Source: Streptomyces cadmiisoli (GTDB taxonomy: Bacteria > Actinomycetota > Actinomycetes > Streptomycetales > Streptomycetaceae). Taken from it: DNA of 64,000 nt. Both the position numbers and the translations under genes were made by a program. Shown here one piece after another: positions 31,735-40,520 of this stretch. Where the stretch lies: assembly GCF_003261055.1 (NCBI RefSeq), contig NZ_CP030074.1:372001-436000 (forward strand). Reading direction: 5' to 3'. The notes beneath the pieces are model-generated. The model made no database searches. It was not told the origin of the DNA and worked only from the letters and a program-made list of their open reading frames with translations. Numbering within the stretch: the first letter of the stretch is position 1; every line of letters begins with the position of its first letter.

Positions 31735-33387
31735 TCAGCGCCTGCGGCCGGCGTGCAGTTCCAGCCGCTCGGCTTCGAAGCGCGCACGGAAGTCGCGATC
31801 GTGCGAGACCGCGACCACCGCCCCCGGGTACACCGCGAGCGCCGCCCGAAGGTCCTCGACCAGGTCGAGTGCGATGTGGTTGGTCGGCTCGTCGAGGACG
31901 AGGAGGTCCGCGGGCCGGGTCACCAGGGTCGCGATCTGCAGCCGCCGCTGCTGTCCCACGGACAGCGCGGCGACCGGAACGCACAGGTCCTGTTCGCGGA
32001 ACAGGCCCAGGGACAGGAGCTGTTCGGCGTGCTCGTCCGGCAGCCCGGGCCGCCCGGTGGCGAACGCGGCGAGCAGCGTCAGCCGCGTGGCGTGCGCCGG
32101 CAGTTCCTGAGTGAGGTAGCCGATCCGGGCGGGGCGGCGCGCCGTGCCCGCGTCCGGTTGCAGGTCGCCCGCCAGGACGCGCAGCAGCGTCGTCTTGCCC
32201 GCGCCGTTCCCGCCCGTGACAAGGAGGCGCCCTCCGGGCTCGATCGCCAGGAGCCCGTCCAGGCGCAGCCGTTCCCCGACCCGTACGTTGTCGAGCTCGG
32301 CGAGTGTGCCCTGGACCGGGCCGCCGGCTGCCGACGGCAGCGCCGCCGTGAACCTGAGCGGTACCGGCGGCTTTGCCACCGGGTTGCGCCGCAGCCGATC
32401 CAGGCGCTCGCGCACCGAGCGCACCTGCCCGCCGAGCTTCGCCTCGCTGGAGCGGCGGTGCTTGCCGAAGCCCTGCTTCGGGTCGTGGCCGGTGGTGGCC
32501 AGCCTCCTGCCCGCGGCCCCCAGCAACTCCTCCGTGCGGGCCACCTCCTCGGCCCAGTCCGCGTACCGCTGCTCCGCTCCGCGCCGGGCGGCGGCCTTCT
32601 CGGCGCGGTAGCCGGCCCAGCCGTCGCCGTACCGGCGCACGGTGCACTCGTCCCGGTCGACCTCGAGGATCGTGGTAGCGATGCGCTCCAGGAAGCCGCG
32701 GTCGTGGGTGACTGCGACAACGGTGCCGCGGTGTGCGCGCAGGTGTACCTCCAGCCAGCGCACGGCCGCCGCGTCGAGGTGGTTCGTCGGTTCGTCCAGG
32801 AGCAGCAGTTCGGGGGCGGCGGCCAGGACGCAGGCGAGCGCGAGGCGCGACTGTTCGCCGCCGGACAATGAGCCGAGCATGCGCTCCCGGGTGATCCGGG
32901 CCAGCCCGAGCCCGTGCATGGCGGCATCCACACGGGTGTCCGCCTCGTATCCGCCGCGTTCCTCGTAAGCGATCAACAGCTCGCCGTACGCGGCAAGTTC
33001 CGCGTCCGACGCATCGGCGAGGGACTCCTCCGCGGCACGGAGCCTTCGCTCCATATCGCGCAGTTCGGTCAGAGCGAGGTCGACGGCGTCCTGCACGGTG
33101 CGGTCCGCATCGAGGGGCAGGGTCTGGGTGAGGTGGCCGGTTCCGCCGGGAAAGCGGACGGTGACCTCCCCGGCGTCCGGCGTCTCGGCCGTGGCGAGCA
33201 GCCGCAGCAAGGTGGACTTGCCGGAACCGTTCTCGCCGATGACGGCGGCCTTCTCACCCGGCCGGACGGTGAAGGAGACCTGGTCGAGGATGGTCCGGGT
33301 GCCGTACGACTTGGTGACGGACTTGACAGACAGTTGCGCCACCGCGGAGACAGTGGCGGGCAGGGCAGTGTGGGCGCGGTCGCGCAT
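31735..33387 (-). CDS. ABC-F ATPase, candidate antibiotic-resistance/ribosome-protection type
   Basis: The 550-residue protein has two nucleotide-binding domains and no membrane segments. Domain 1 has GENGSGKST (Walker A), LSGGEQSR (signature) and LLLLDEPTNHLD. Domain 2 has GGNGAGKTT, LSVGQQRRL and LLVLDEPTNHI. Between them is a charged linker (AEKAAARRGAEQRYADWAEE) that in this family enters the ribosomal E site and can displace antibiotics from the peptidyl-transferase centre. The second signature has Val where Gly is usual. A seven-codon leader peptide (MAFLFFV) precedes the gene by 67 bp, the typical arrangement for antibiotic-induced attenuation. The drug is unknown; macrolides, lincosamides and pleuromutilins are known inducers of relatives. 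Confidence 0.88.
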   Translation of the reverse strand: MRDRAHTALPATVSAVAQLSVKSVTKSYGTRTILDQVSFTVRPGEKAAVIGENGSGKSTLLRLLATAETPDAGEVTVRFPGGTGHLTQTLPLDADRTVQDAVDLALTELRDMERRLRAAEESLADASDAELAAYGELLIAYEERGGYEADTRVDAAMHGLGLARITRERMLGSLSGGEQSRLALACVLAAAPELLLLDEPTNHLDAAAVRWLEVHLRAHRGTVVAVTHDRGFLERIATTILEVDRDECTVRRYGDGWAGYRAEKAAARRGAEQRYADWAEEVARTEELLGAAGRRLATTGHDPKQGFGKHRRSSEAKLGGQVRSVRERLDRLRRNPVAKPPVPLRFTAALPSAAGGPVQGTLAELDNVRVGERLRLDGLLAIEPGGRLLVTGGNGAGKTTLLRVLAGDLQPDAGTARRPARIGYLTQELPAHATRLTLLAAFATGRPGLPDEHAEQLLSLGLFREQDLCVPVAALSVGQQRRLQIATLVTRPADLLVLDEPTNHIALDLVEDLRAALAVYPGAVVAVSHDRDFRARFEAERLELHAGRRR

Positions 33388-33795
33388 AGGACTTTCCCCG
33401 GGCGTACGAAGGGTCTACGGGCAGCAGAAACGGCGGCAGGGGCCGTGCCCGGACTCAGACGAAGAAGAGGAAAGCCATGCCCCCACCATAACAAGACGAA
33501 CCGTCTCGCCTCAACTCGCGCGGGGCACGGCACCGGGTGCCCCTGGGGCGCCCGGGACGCCGAGAAGCCGTACGTAGCGAGGTCGCCCCAGCCGTCTCCG
33601 GCGGTGTTCTGGCCCGCCCGTCGGCTTCCGTCGGTCCGCGCCAGATCTCTCACCACCGTGCGGGACCGGGCCTCCGGGACGATGCCCACGGCGCCGACCT
33701 GCGGGGATTGTGCCTCTACCGCGACAGGCGTGCGACGATGACGACGCCGAGGTCACCAAAGGCAGTGTTCGTCGCCCTTGCGAGGATGGTCGCGA
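33388..33795. other. Divergent control region between the ABC-F and LAL genes
   Basis: Apart from the leader peptide at 33455-33478, this 408-base interval has no supported gene. Between leader and ABC-F gene, CGGGCA and TGCCCG can pair around a G/C-rich loop, a possible attenuator. The right-hand part should contain the LAL promoter. Confidence 0.5.
33455..33478 (-). CDS. Leader peptide MAFLFFV upstream of the ABC-F gene
   Basis: The minus strand shows GGTGGGG, then ATG at 33476-33478, seven codons (Met-Ala-Phe-Leu-Phe-Phe-Val) and TGA at 33455-33457, ending 67 bp before the ABC-F start. Short hydrophobic leaders of this kind act as drug sensors: an antibiotic-stalled ribosome prevents formation of a terminator. 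Attenuation of this kind is established for several ABC-F genes, including in Streptomyces. The identification is from position and composition. Confidence 0.6.
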   Translation of the reverse strand: MAFLFFV

Positions 33796-36588
33796 ATGAA
33801 TGTGCAGGGCACGTTCGTCGGCAGGGAGCCGGAGCTCGCGCGGTTGCGGGATTGCGCGCGGGCCGTTCGGTGTGGGCGGCCGTGGGTGGTCCTGGTCGAG
33901 GGCGAGGCCGGCATCGGCAAGACGCAGTTGCTGCGCCGCTGGCTGGCCGATCCCGCCCTGGAAGGCTTCACCGTGCTGCGGGCACGCTGCGACACCTCGG
34001 AGCGGGACTTCGTGTTCGGCGCGGTCCAGCAGCTGATCTCTTCCGTCCCGCGGACGCTGCTGGAGGAGTTCCCCCTGCTCAAAGGGCCGATCCCGGCCGC
34101 CGCACCACCGTACGAGGTGGGCAACCAACTGCTGGAGCTCACCAGCGCGCTCCAGACCCGCGAGCCCGTCGCTCTCCTGGTGGACGACCTCCAGTGGGCG
34201 GACACGGCGTCGCTGCACGCCTGCGGATTCGTCCTGCGGCGACTGGACGCGGACGCCTTGCTCGCGGTGCTCAGCGTCCGGACGACGGACCGTCCACCCG
34301 ACCCGGACCTGGCGGACATGCTCCACCGGATGGTGACCGGCGTGAGCGACAGCGCGCGGCTGCCGTTGCGGGGGCTCGCGACCGGGCAGGTCGCCGAGCT
34401 GATCGAGCAGACCACAGGCCGGCCGGTGCCGGAAGCGGTCGCGGAACAACTGCGCCGGCACACCGCGGGCAACCCGCTGTATGTGAGCACCCTGCTGGCC
34501 GAGATGCCGGAAGGGGAGCTGACCGGGGCGTCCGTGACGACGCTGCCCGTGCCGCCCTCGTTGGCCACGGCCATCCGCAGCCAGCTCCTGCGCCTGCCGG
34601 AGCCGTCGCGAGCCCTGGTGGAGGCCGCCGCCGTGCTGGGTACGCCGATGCCGCTCGCGCTGGTCGGCCGGATGGCCGGGGTCGAGGCCCCCACCCCCGC
34701 CCTCAGCGCCGCGCTGGAGGCCGGGCTGATGCGCTGGCTGCCCAACCAGCCCTCCGCGCCGGTGGAGATCACCCACGCCCTGCAACGGCAGGCCGTCGTC
34801 GAGGCGATCCCGCCGGACCGGCGAAGACACCTGCACGCGAAGGCGGAGCACCTGGTGGACCGGCACACGGCGTGGGCCCACCGGGTCGCCGCCGCCGGAC
34901 CCACCGATCTCAGGCTGGCCGCGGAACTCGCCGCCGCCGCGGACGAGGAGTACGCCGCCGGTGAGGTGGACCGCTCGGCGACCCTGCTGCTGTGGGCCGC
35001 CGACCTGGAGGCGACCCGCGAGAACCGCGAGCACCACCTGCTCACCGCCACCGCGAGACTGTCGACCCACGAACGGTTCGTACGAGCGGCATCGCTGCTG
35101 CCACGCGTGCAGGAGACCGCGCCGTGCGCCAGACGCAGCCTGATCCTGGGAGCGCATGCCTTCTCCCGGGGCACCCTGTCGGAGGCGCTGACCCACTACA
35201 ACGAGGCACGGGCGCGGAGCGAGCAGGAGCAGGACCCCTGGACGGGCGTCAAGGCACGCGTCGCGCTCAGCGGCGTCCTCAACTTCCAGGGCCGCTACGA
35301 CGAAGGGATCGACGCGGCACGTCAGGCCCTGGCGATGGACCCGGACGACTCGTGGGCCCGGGTGAACCTCAGCACCGGGCTCGCCCTCGCCGATGCCGCA
35401 CCGGAGGCACTGCGCGAGCTGGCGGAGGTCACACCCGCGGTGCTGCGCTCGGCCGCCGAGGGACGGCCGGTCGGCGTGCATCTGCTCACCTTGCAGGGGC
35501 TGATCCGGATCAGCCAGGGCGCGCTGACGGCGGGCATCGAGGACTGCGCCACGGCGCAGGCGCTGAGCCGGTCGCACGGAGTGCCCGCGCTCGCCGACTT
35601 CGCGTACGGCGGGACCGCCACCGCCCAGTATCTGCTCGGCGACTGGGAGGACGTCGCGATCAGTGCCGAGCGGGGCCTGGCCATCACCTCCAACGGCGAC
35701 GGCAAGGCCGCCGCCTACGCGTGGGAGTACTCGGTCGCCTCCTGGCTCGCCGCCGGCCAGGGCGACTGGGAACGCGCGGAGGAGCAACTGCGCGCCGCGG
35801 AGTGCCGGTCGGGATCCTCCATCAACGACAGCACCACCACGCTGTGCGCCATCAGCGGGGCGATCCTCGCGCAGGCCCGCGGCGACCACACGGCGATGCT
35901 CCACGCCGTACAGCCGCTCGTGACGGCCGAGGCCGGATGGCCCCGACATCTTCAGGTGTTCTGGCTGCCCCTGCACGCGGAGGCACTCATCGGCCTCGGT
36001 CACCTGGACCGTGCCGAGGCCGCGGTCGCACACCTGCGGCACACCGCACAGGACATCCCCTGTCTGCGGACCGCGGCATCATGGCTGTCCGGCCGTCTCG
36101 CCGAGAGCCGCGGAGATCTCGCCCTGGCCCGCGCGACATACGAACAAGGGTTGGCCGAACTGCCGGAACGCGACGTGGTGCTGCTGCACAGAGCCCTGCT
36201 GGAGCACGCCCACGGCCGGGTCCTGCAACTCGGAGGGCGGACGACGGACGCCGCCCAGTGGTTCGACGCGTCACGACACCGCCTGGAGCGGGTACGGGCC
36301 CGCCCCTTCCTGGACCGCTGCGCCGAAGGCATCCCCACACCGCCACCGCCCGCCCGCCGGAGAGCCAAGAACCCGCTCCGGCTCACCGCCCGGGAACGGG
36401 ACATCGCGCACCTCATCGGCCGCGGCCTGACCAACAAGGAGATCGCCGGCGAACTGTTCGTCAGCTCCAAGACCGTCGAGTACCACCTCAGCCGCACCTA
36501 CGACAAACTCGGCCTCAGCAACCGCCGCGAACTCCGCGACCACGTACAGCGCGGAGCCCTCACCGAGGACGACGAGGACACTCCGTGA
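33796..36588 (+). CDS. LuxR-family LAL regulator with AAA+/NTPase domain
   Basis: The 930-residue protein begins GTFVGREPELARLRDCARA. Walker A is EGEAGIGKTQ (about residues 35-44) and Walker B is VALLVDDLQWADTASL, as in large ATP-binding LuxR (LAL) and STAND regulators. The middle 500 residues are helical repeats of TPR type (GRYDEGIDAARQALAMDPDD, LARATYEQGLAELPERD). The C-terminus is a LuxR helix-turn-helix: LTARERDIAHLIGRGLTNKE with FVSSKTVEYHLSRTY and DKLGLSNRRELRDHV. Such proteins often activate antibiotic clusters, but none is adjacent. ATG 33796 is chosen; it is divergent from the ABC-F gene. Confidence 0.92.
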   Translation: MNVQGTFVGREPELARLRDCARAVRCGRPWVVLVEGEAGIGKTQLLRRWLADPALEGFTVLRARCDTSERDFVFGAVQQLISSVPRTLLEEFPLLKGPIPAAAPPYEVGNQLLELTSALQTREPVALLVDDLQWADTASLHACGFVLRRLDADALLAVLSVRTTDRPPDPDLADMLHRMVTGVSDSARLPLRGLATGQVAELIEQTTGRPVPEAVAEQLRRHTAGNPLYVSTLLAEMPEGELTGASVTTLPVPPSLATAIRSQLLRLPEPSRALVEAAAVLGTPMPLALVGRMAGVEAPTPALSAALEAGLMRWLPNQPSAPVEITHALQRQAVVEAIPPDRRRHLHAKAEHLVDRHTAWAHRVAAAGPTDLRLAAELAAAADEEYAAGEVDRSATLLLWAADLEATRENREHHLLTATARLSTHERFVRAASLLPRVQETAPCARRSLILGAHAFSRGTLSEALTHYNEARARSEQEQDPWTGVKARVALSGVLNFQGRYDEGIDAARQALAMDPDDSWARVNLSTGLALADAAPEALRELAEVTPAVLRSAAEGRPVGVHLLTLQGLIRISQGALTAGIEDCATAQALSRSHGVPALADFAYGGTATAQYLLGDWEDVAISAERGLAITSNGDGKAAAYAWEYSVASWLAAGQGDWERAEEQLRAAECRSGSSINDSTTTLCAISGAILAQARGDHTAMLHAVQPLVTAEAGWPRHLQVFWLPLHAEALIGLGHLDRAEAAVAHLRHTAQDIPCLRTAASWLSGRLAESRGDLALARATYEQGLAELPERDVVLLHRALLEHAHGRVLQLGGRTTDAAQWFDASRHRLERVRARPFLDRCAEGIPTPPPPARRRAKNPLRLTARERDIAHLIGRGLTNKEIAGELFVSSKTVEYHLSRTYDKLGLSNRRELRDHVQRGALTEDDEDTP

Positions 36589-36659
36589 CCCCATGCGCCG
36601 GTCGATACGGCGACGGAAATTGATTACCGCCGAGGGCAGAATCGGCGGAGACTCGTGGC

Positions 36660-37277
36660 ATGGCAGACATGGGGGCGTTCCGGGAGGCGGTCACCGCGTG
36701 GGCCGCCGGTGGGCCCGGTGGCCCCGCGCGCGAACTGGCCGAGCGATCGCGGGTGCGGACGGTCGTCCTTCTCGAAGGTCTCAGCGACGCCGCGGCGGTC
36801 GGCGCGCTGGCCGGGCGACGCGGCCGGCACCTGGCTTCGGAAGGGGTCTGCGTGCTGCCGATGGGCGGTGCGATGAGCGTCGGGCGCTTCGTCCCCCTCC
36901 TCGGACCACCCGGCCTGGACCTGCGCCTGACGGGCCTGTGCGACGAGGCGGAGCACCCCTACTACACCCGCGCCCTCGAAAGGTCCGCGGCGGCACAGCG
37001 GGAAATCTTCGTCTGCGCGGCGGATCTGGAGGACGAACTCATCCGCGCACTGGGCGTGGCACGGGTGAGGGAGCTCATCGAGGCGGAGGGCGAACTGCGC
37101 CCTCTGGAAACCTTCCTGAGCCAGCCGGCGCAGCGGGGCCGTCCCGTAGAGCAGCAGTTGCGCCGCTTCTTCGGCACGAAGAAGGGCCGCAAGATCCACT
37201 ACGGCCGCGTGCTGGTCGAGGCCCTGCCACCCGACCGCACACCCGCCCCACTCGACGACCTGCTCAACTGCCTCTGA
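36660..37277 (+). CDS. Stand-alone TOPRIM-domain protein (OLD-nuclease-like)
   Basis: The 205-residue protein resembles only the C-terminal TOPRIM half of OLD-family nucleases. RTVVLLEGLSDAAAV gives the catalytic Glu with the Gly-rich turn; LTGLCDEAEHPYY gives the Asp-containing metal motif; VCAADLEDELIRALG supplies the second conserved segment. The ABC-type ATPase half of OLD proteins is absent, and no neighbour supplies it. Family members cut or nick DNA using two metal ions; some are anti-phage. Single-domain copies are common in actinobacteria but uncharacterised. The C-terminus (GTKKGRKIHYGRVLVEAL) is basic and could contact DNA. It follows the LAL gene by 71 bp. Confidence 0.78.
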   Translation: MADMGAFREAVTAWAAGGPGGPARELAERSRVRTVVLLEGLSDAAAVGALAGRRGRHLASEGVCVLPMGGAMSVGRFVPLLGPPGLDLRLTGLCDEAEHPYYTRALERSAAAQREIFVCAADLEDELIRALGVARVRELIEAEGELRPLETFLSQPAQRGRPVEQQLRRFFGTKKGRKIHYGRVLVEALPPDRTPAPLDDLLNCL

Positions 37278-37387
37278 CAGCGGGGCGCGCACGGTCCGGT
37301 GCGCCCTCCGCCGACACCGCTGCCGCAGCCGACCGGCGGCCGCGGCGGGTGTGGCGGAGGGGCTGGGTGGACGGCGACCGGCTGCCG

Positions 37388-38038
37388 CTAGAACAGCCTG
37401 CCGTCGTAGTCAGGGAGCTTGAAGGCGCGTTCGGCGTGGCCGCCGGCGAAGTCCCCGGCGCTGTTCCCGATGTTGGCGATGATCTTGTAGCCCTTCGCCT
37501 CGATCTCGGCTCGCTTCTCGGTCTTGTAGGCGCTGACCTCGAACAGATCGATGAGGTCGGTGAGATAGAGCCCGTCGATGGGGTAGCCGGTCTGCTTCAG
37601 GTTCCATTCCGTGAGGGACCCGACGAAGCCCGGTCGGGCCGTGACGAAGAAGACGGCCACACCCCGGGAGTCGGCATAGCGGGCCAGGTCCCGGACGTCG
37701 GCCACGGCCGGGGTGGGCTGCTTCCAGATCGGGTGGAAGTACGTCTCCAGCGCGGTGTTGTCGATGTCGAGGACGATCGCCTGCTTCTCGGTACCGGCGT
37801 CGGCGCTCCGGGACTCGATCCACGGACGCGCCTGGGCGACGACGGCCGCGACGTCCTGCTTCCAGGTGGCGTAGTCGACGCCGCTGACGGCGGCGCCGGC
37901 CGTGCTCGCTGTACTGGCGTTGCCCGCCGGGGTTGTCTCGGCGGCGGTGGCGGTCGCCGCGGTGGCGGGGACGGCGGCGAGAGTGATGGCCGCGGTGACT
38001 GTCGCGGCTCTGCGGGCGATCGTGGCGCGGGCATGCAT
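37388..38038 (-). CDS. Secreted HAD acid phosphatase (class B/IIIB)
   Basis: The 216-residue protein starts at an ATG with AGGAG upstream and has an Ala-rich signal peptide (ATIARRAATVTAAITLAAVP, cleavage around ATAAE). HAD motif I is IVLDIDNTALETY (DxDxT, nucleophile and acid/base Asp), motif II is VFFVTARPGFV, and motif IV is IGNSAGDF. The layout matches non-specific acid phosphatases of the IIIB subgroup. It would release phosphate from organic phosphates outside the cell. No PHO box is evident. It is divergent from the second STM4015 gene. Confidence 0.88.
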   Translation of the reverse strand: MHARATIARRAATVTAAITLAAVPATAATATAAETTPAGNASTASTAGAAVSGVDYATWKQDVAAVVAQARPWIESRSADAGTEKQAIVLDIDNTALETYFHPIWKQPTPAVADVRDLARYADSRGVAVFFVTARPGFVGSLTEWNLKQTGYPIDGLYLTDLIDLFEVSAYKTEKRAEIEAKGYKIIANIGNSAGDFAGGHAERAFKLPDYDGRLF

Positions 38039-38410
38039 GTGGGGGTCTCCTGGGGGAGTGCGAAGGCTGCCGGCGGAACGTGCGTCACCACGCACGACGG
38101 GGTCTGTCATGCGCGCGCACTCATGATGGAGGGTCAATGGCCCTCGTACTACCGGCCGGTAGGGGCTCTTGCGCGGGTCCGCCCGGTCCGCTGCGCCCCG
38201 GCCCACGCCGAACGCCGGAGATCCGAACAAGCCCTTGTGCAGGCAGTTCCGGTGTGGCTGAGGGATCCCGATCGGGCCTCCGCAGGTCGGCCCGAGCCGT
38301 ACCGGAATCCCGGAACGCTCACCAGGGATGAGCACTTCTGTCGGCGTGCTCCGACGGCCGGCCCGTGCCGGCCCTCGACCGCTCGACGCCCAACGCGTGA
38401 ACCGGGCGAT
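38039..38410. other. Intergenic region upstream of the acid phosphatase and second STM4015 genes
   Basis: No gene is supported in these 372 bases. Several short frames exist, but none has a convincing start or codon bias. It should contain the phosphatase promoter; the STM4015 element lies at its right edge. Confidence 0.5.
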
Positions 38411-38443
38411 GTCAGTGGGGCTTGATAGAACTTTCGAGCGACA
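38411..38443 (+). promoter_or_regulatory. 33-nt element, second copy, upstream of the second STM4015 gene
   Basis: This repeats positions 8565-8597 exactly and starts 63 bases before the ATG of the second STM4015 gene. Conservation stops abruptly on both sides while the genes themselves have diverged, so the element appears to be under selection or recently copied. Confidence 0.75.
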
Positions 38444-38473
38444 TCGAGCCGCCCGGAACCTGGAGTCAAGCGC

Positions 38474-39436
38474 ATGGCCATTTCCGACCGTCTGAGCGAG
38501 TGGGGTGGGCTGCCCACCTTCGACTTCCCCCAACTCGAAGAGGAACTGCCCGAGTCCCTGCCCGCCGACGACGCCGTCGCCTGGCGCATCTCCGTCGAGG
38601 AGTACTACGACGCCGAGGCCGGGCGCTGGGCAGCCACCTTCGCCCGCTTCGCGGAGGCGGTGGACCTCTCCCGCGTCCGGTCGCTCGTCGTCGGCGTCTG
38701 GCCCGAGGTCAATGACGAAGGACCGACGGAGGTCGTCGAAGCCCTGGTCGCCGCGGCCGACCGGCTCCCCGCGCTGCGCGCCCTGTTCCTGGGCGACATG
38801 ACGTACGAGGAGAGCGAGATCTCCTGGATCCAGAACGGTGACGTGACACCGCTGCTCAAAACCTTCCCGCGGCTGGAGGAGTTCGGGGTGCGCGGCGGCA
38901 GCGGCCTCGTCTTCCCGCCGCAGTCGCACGAGACCCTGCGCCGTCTGGTCATCGAGACCGGCGGCCTGTCCAAGGAGGTCGTGCGCGGGGTGGGGGACTG
39001 CGACTTCCCGGCCCTGGAGGAGCTGGACATCTGGCTCGGTGTCTCCTGGTACGGGGCGGACACGCAGGTGTCCGACCTGGAGCCGTTCCTGACCGGCGTC
39101 CGGCTGCCCGCGATACGTCGGCTCGCGCTGCGCAACAGCGAGATCCAGGACGAGGTAGCCGCGGCCTTCGCGTCCGCCCCGGTCGTCGCCCGGCTCACCG
39201 AACTCGACCTGTCCATGGGCACGCTCGGCGACGAGGGAGCGACCGCACTCCTGGAGGGACAGCCGCTCACCCACCTGGCCAAGCTGAACCTGCACCACCA
39301 CTTCATCAGCGGCCCGGTCGCCGGACACCTACGGGAGACGCTGGGCAAGCGCGGCGTCGAGGTCGACCTGACCGGCAGCCACGAGTCCGCCAACGGTTCG
39401 GCCAACGCCCGCCGGTTCGTCGCGGTCTCGGAATGA
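38474..39436 (+). CDS. STM4015 family protein, orphan paralogue
   Basis: The 320-residue protein starts at an ATG with GGAG upstream and is collinear with the protein at 8627-9610 from EWGGLPTF to the end. The leucine-rich strands (FPRLEEFGVRGG, LRRLVIETGGL, FPALEELDIWLG, LPAIRRLALRNS) are kept. Differences cluster between residues 65 and 85 and in the linker near the C-terminus (TGSHESANGSANAR). The last residues, RFVAVSE, match RYVAVAE of the paralogue. None of the enzymes found with STM4015 is adjacent. It may share partners with the operon copy through the common upstream element. Confidence 0.88.
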   Translation: MAISDRLSEWGGLPTFDFPQLEEELPESLPADDAVAWRISVEEYYDAEAGRWAATFARFAEAVDLSRVRSLVVGVWPEVNDEGPTEVVEALVAAADRLPALRALFLGDMTYEESEISWIQNGDVTPLLKTFPRLEEFGVRGGSGLVFPPQSHETLRRLVIETGGLSKEVVRGVGDCDFPALEELDIWLGVSWYGADTQVSDLEPFLTGVRLPAIRRLALRNSEIQDEVAAAFASAPVVARLTELDLSMGTLGDEGATALLEGQPLTHLAKLNLHHHFISGPVAGHLRETLGKRGVEVDLTGSHESANGSANARRFVAVSE

Positions 39437-39514
39437 CCACATCCCGGCCACCGCGATTCCCGTCGGAATCGCGGTGGCCGGGTTCCCGTCCCACTTCGCG
39501 TCAGTGAGCGGCAC

Positions 39515-40303
39515 CTACCACCAGCGATGCCGGTCGCTCGCGATGCGCCGGTCCCCGAGGGGCTGCACCGCGCGGGCGTTGCCCCGGGGGAACACCTTCC
39601 GGTAGTGGTTCACCGCGGCGGCGGACGCCTGTACGGGGTGGGTCAGCACCGACCAGCGCACTCCCGGAAGGTAGGGGCAGACGGTGGTGGAACCGAGATA
39701 GCGGTACGACTCGGTGCAGGTCGGGAGCAGCGCGTCGAGCTCCACTCCGGCCACGGCCCAGGGGTCTTCGCCCCGGCGCGCCGAGCCGAGCAGCCGGTCC
39801 AGCGAGGCGTTCGGCTCCCCGGGATGGACGAAGACACCGATCACCGCGTACTCGCTGCCGCTCTCACCGGACACGGTGCCGTCCTCGGCCGACCGTACGT
39901 ACTTCATGTGCTGCTCCATCGGAAACGCCACCCCGCCGACGGTGTGCTCGGAAGGCGTGTGCCAGTGCACGTCCGCCAGGAGGTAGACGTCGGCGCCGAT
40001 GGTCAGCCGGCACTCCTGTCCCGGTGGTGGCTCGGCCTTCACCGTTCCCTCGTCGTCCCGGACACAGTCGGGTTGAGCGCTCTTGGCTGCCGGCCCGGCG
40101 CTGGTCGGTGTGCCGTCGTGCCGGCGACGCCGCGGGTCGTCGAAGTGCAGACGCATGGTGAGCGATGTCGGGTGGTGGAACCGCAGCGGCGGCAGGATCG
40201 AGACGTCGGTGGATTGCGGGCGAATGTCGACCGGGCTCTGCGACAGCGACGGCGCTGGTGAGGGACGGCCGGAAGCGGACGGAACGGGTGCGGTGAGGGA
40301 CAT
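39515..40303 (-). CDS. Alpha-class carbonic anhydrase-like protein
   Basis: The 262-residue protein contains LSQSPVDI (the N-terminal QSPINI-like signature). The zinc site is ADVHWHTPSEHTVGG (two His at 113 and 115, with the conserved Glu and His) and EQHMKYVR supplies the third His. The substrate-pocket segment YRYLGSTTVCPYLPGVRWSV replaces the usual Tyr-Gly-Ser-Leu-Thr-Thr-Pro-Pro. Spacing fits a metal-active enzyme for reversible hydration of carbon dioxide. No signal peptide is evident from the chosen ATG, though bacterial alpha-class enzymes are usually exported; an upstream start cannot be excluded. Alpha-class enzymes are unusual in Streptomyces compared with the beta class. Confidence 0.75.
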   Translation of the reverse strand: MSLTAPVPSASGRPSPAPSLSQSPVDIRPQSTDVSILPPLRFHHPTSLTMRLHFDDPRRRRHDGTPTSAGPAAKSAQPDCVRDDEGTVKAEPPPGQECRLTIGADVYLLADVHWHTPSEHTVGGVAFPMEQHMKYVRSAEDGTVSGESGSEYAVIGVFVHPGEPNASLDRLLGSARRGEDPWAVAGVELDALLPTCTESYRYLGSTTVCPYLPGVRWSVLTHPVQASAAAVNHYRKVFPRGNARAVQPLGDRRIASDRHRWW

Positions 40304-40474
40304 GGGTGAACACCTTCGATTCGGCAGGTGGACGGCTGGGCTCGTGATCACCGCATACCTCCCCTGCCCGTAGCCCGGAACACCCGAGGTCACCTGGAGT
40401 GCTGAGGCCGGACGGTACGGCCTTGACGAGCAGTTGAGAAAATTACTTGCAAGCTTGGAGGCAATTCGCCGTCC

Positions 40475-40494
40475 CGATGATAAATGTTTGCACC
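40475..40494 (+). promoter_or_regulatory. TGATAA...TTGC motif, copy 1
   Basis: CGATGATAAATGTTTGCACC lies 26 bases before the GH43-like gene. It shares TGATAA, a T, and TTGC at fixed spacing with sites upstream of the GH30 gene at 50773 and the GH5 gene at 56893. TGATAA could also be a -10 box. Confidence 0.5.
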
Positions 40495-40520
40495 GATAGT
40501 CCCGTCGACCGAGGAGAACC

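Noticed and set aside
33511..36042. Antisense open frame of 843 codons opposite the LAL regulator
   Set aside because: It is a composition shadow; the plus strand has Walker and LuxR motifs and a proper start.
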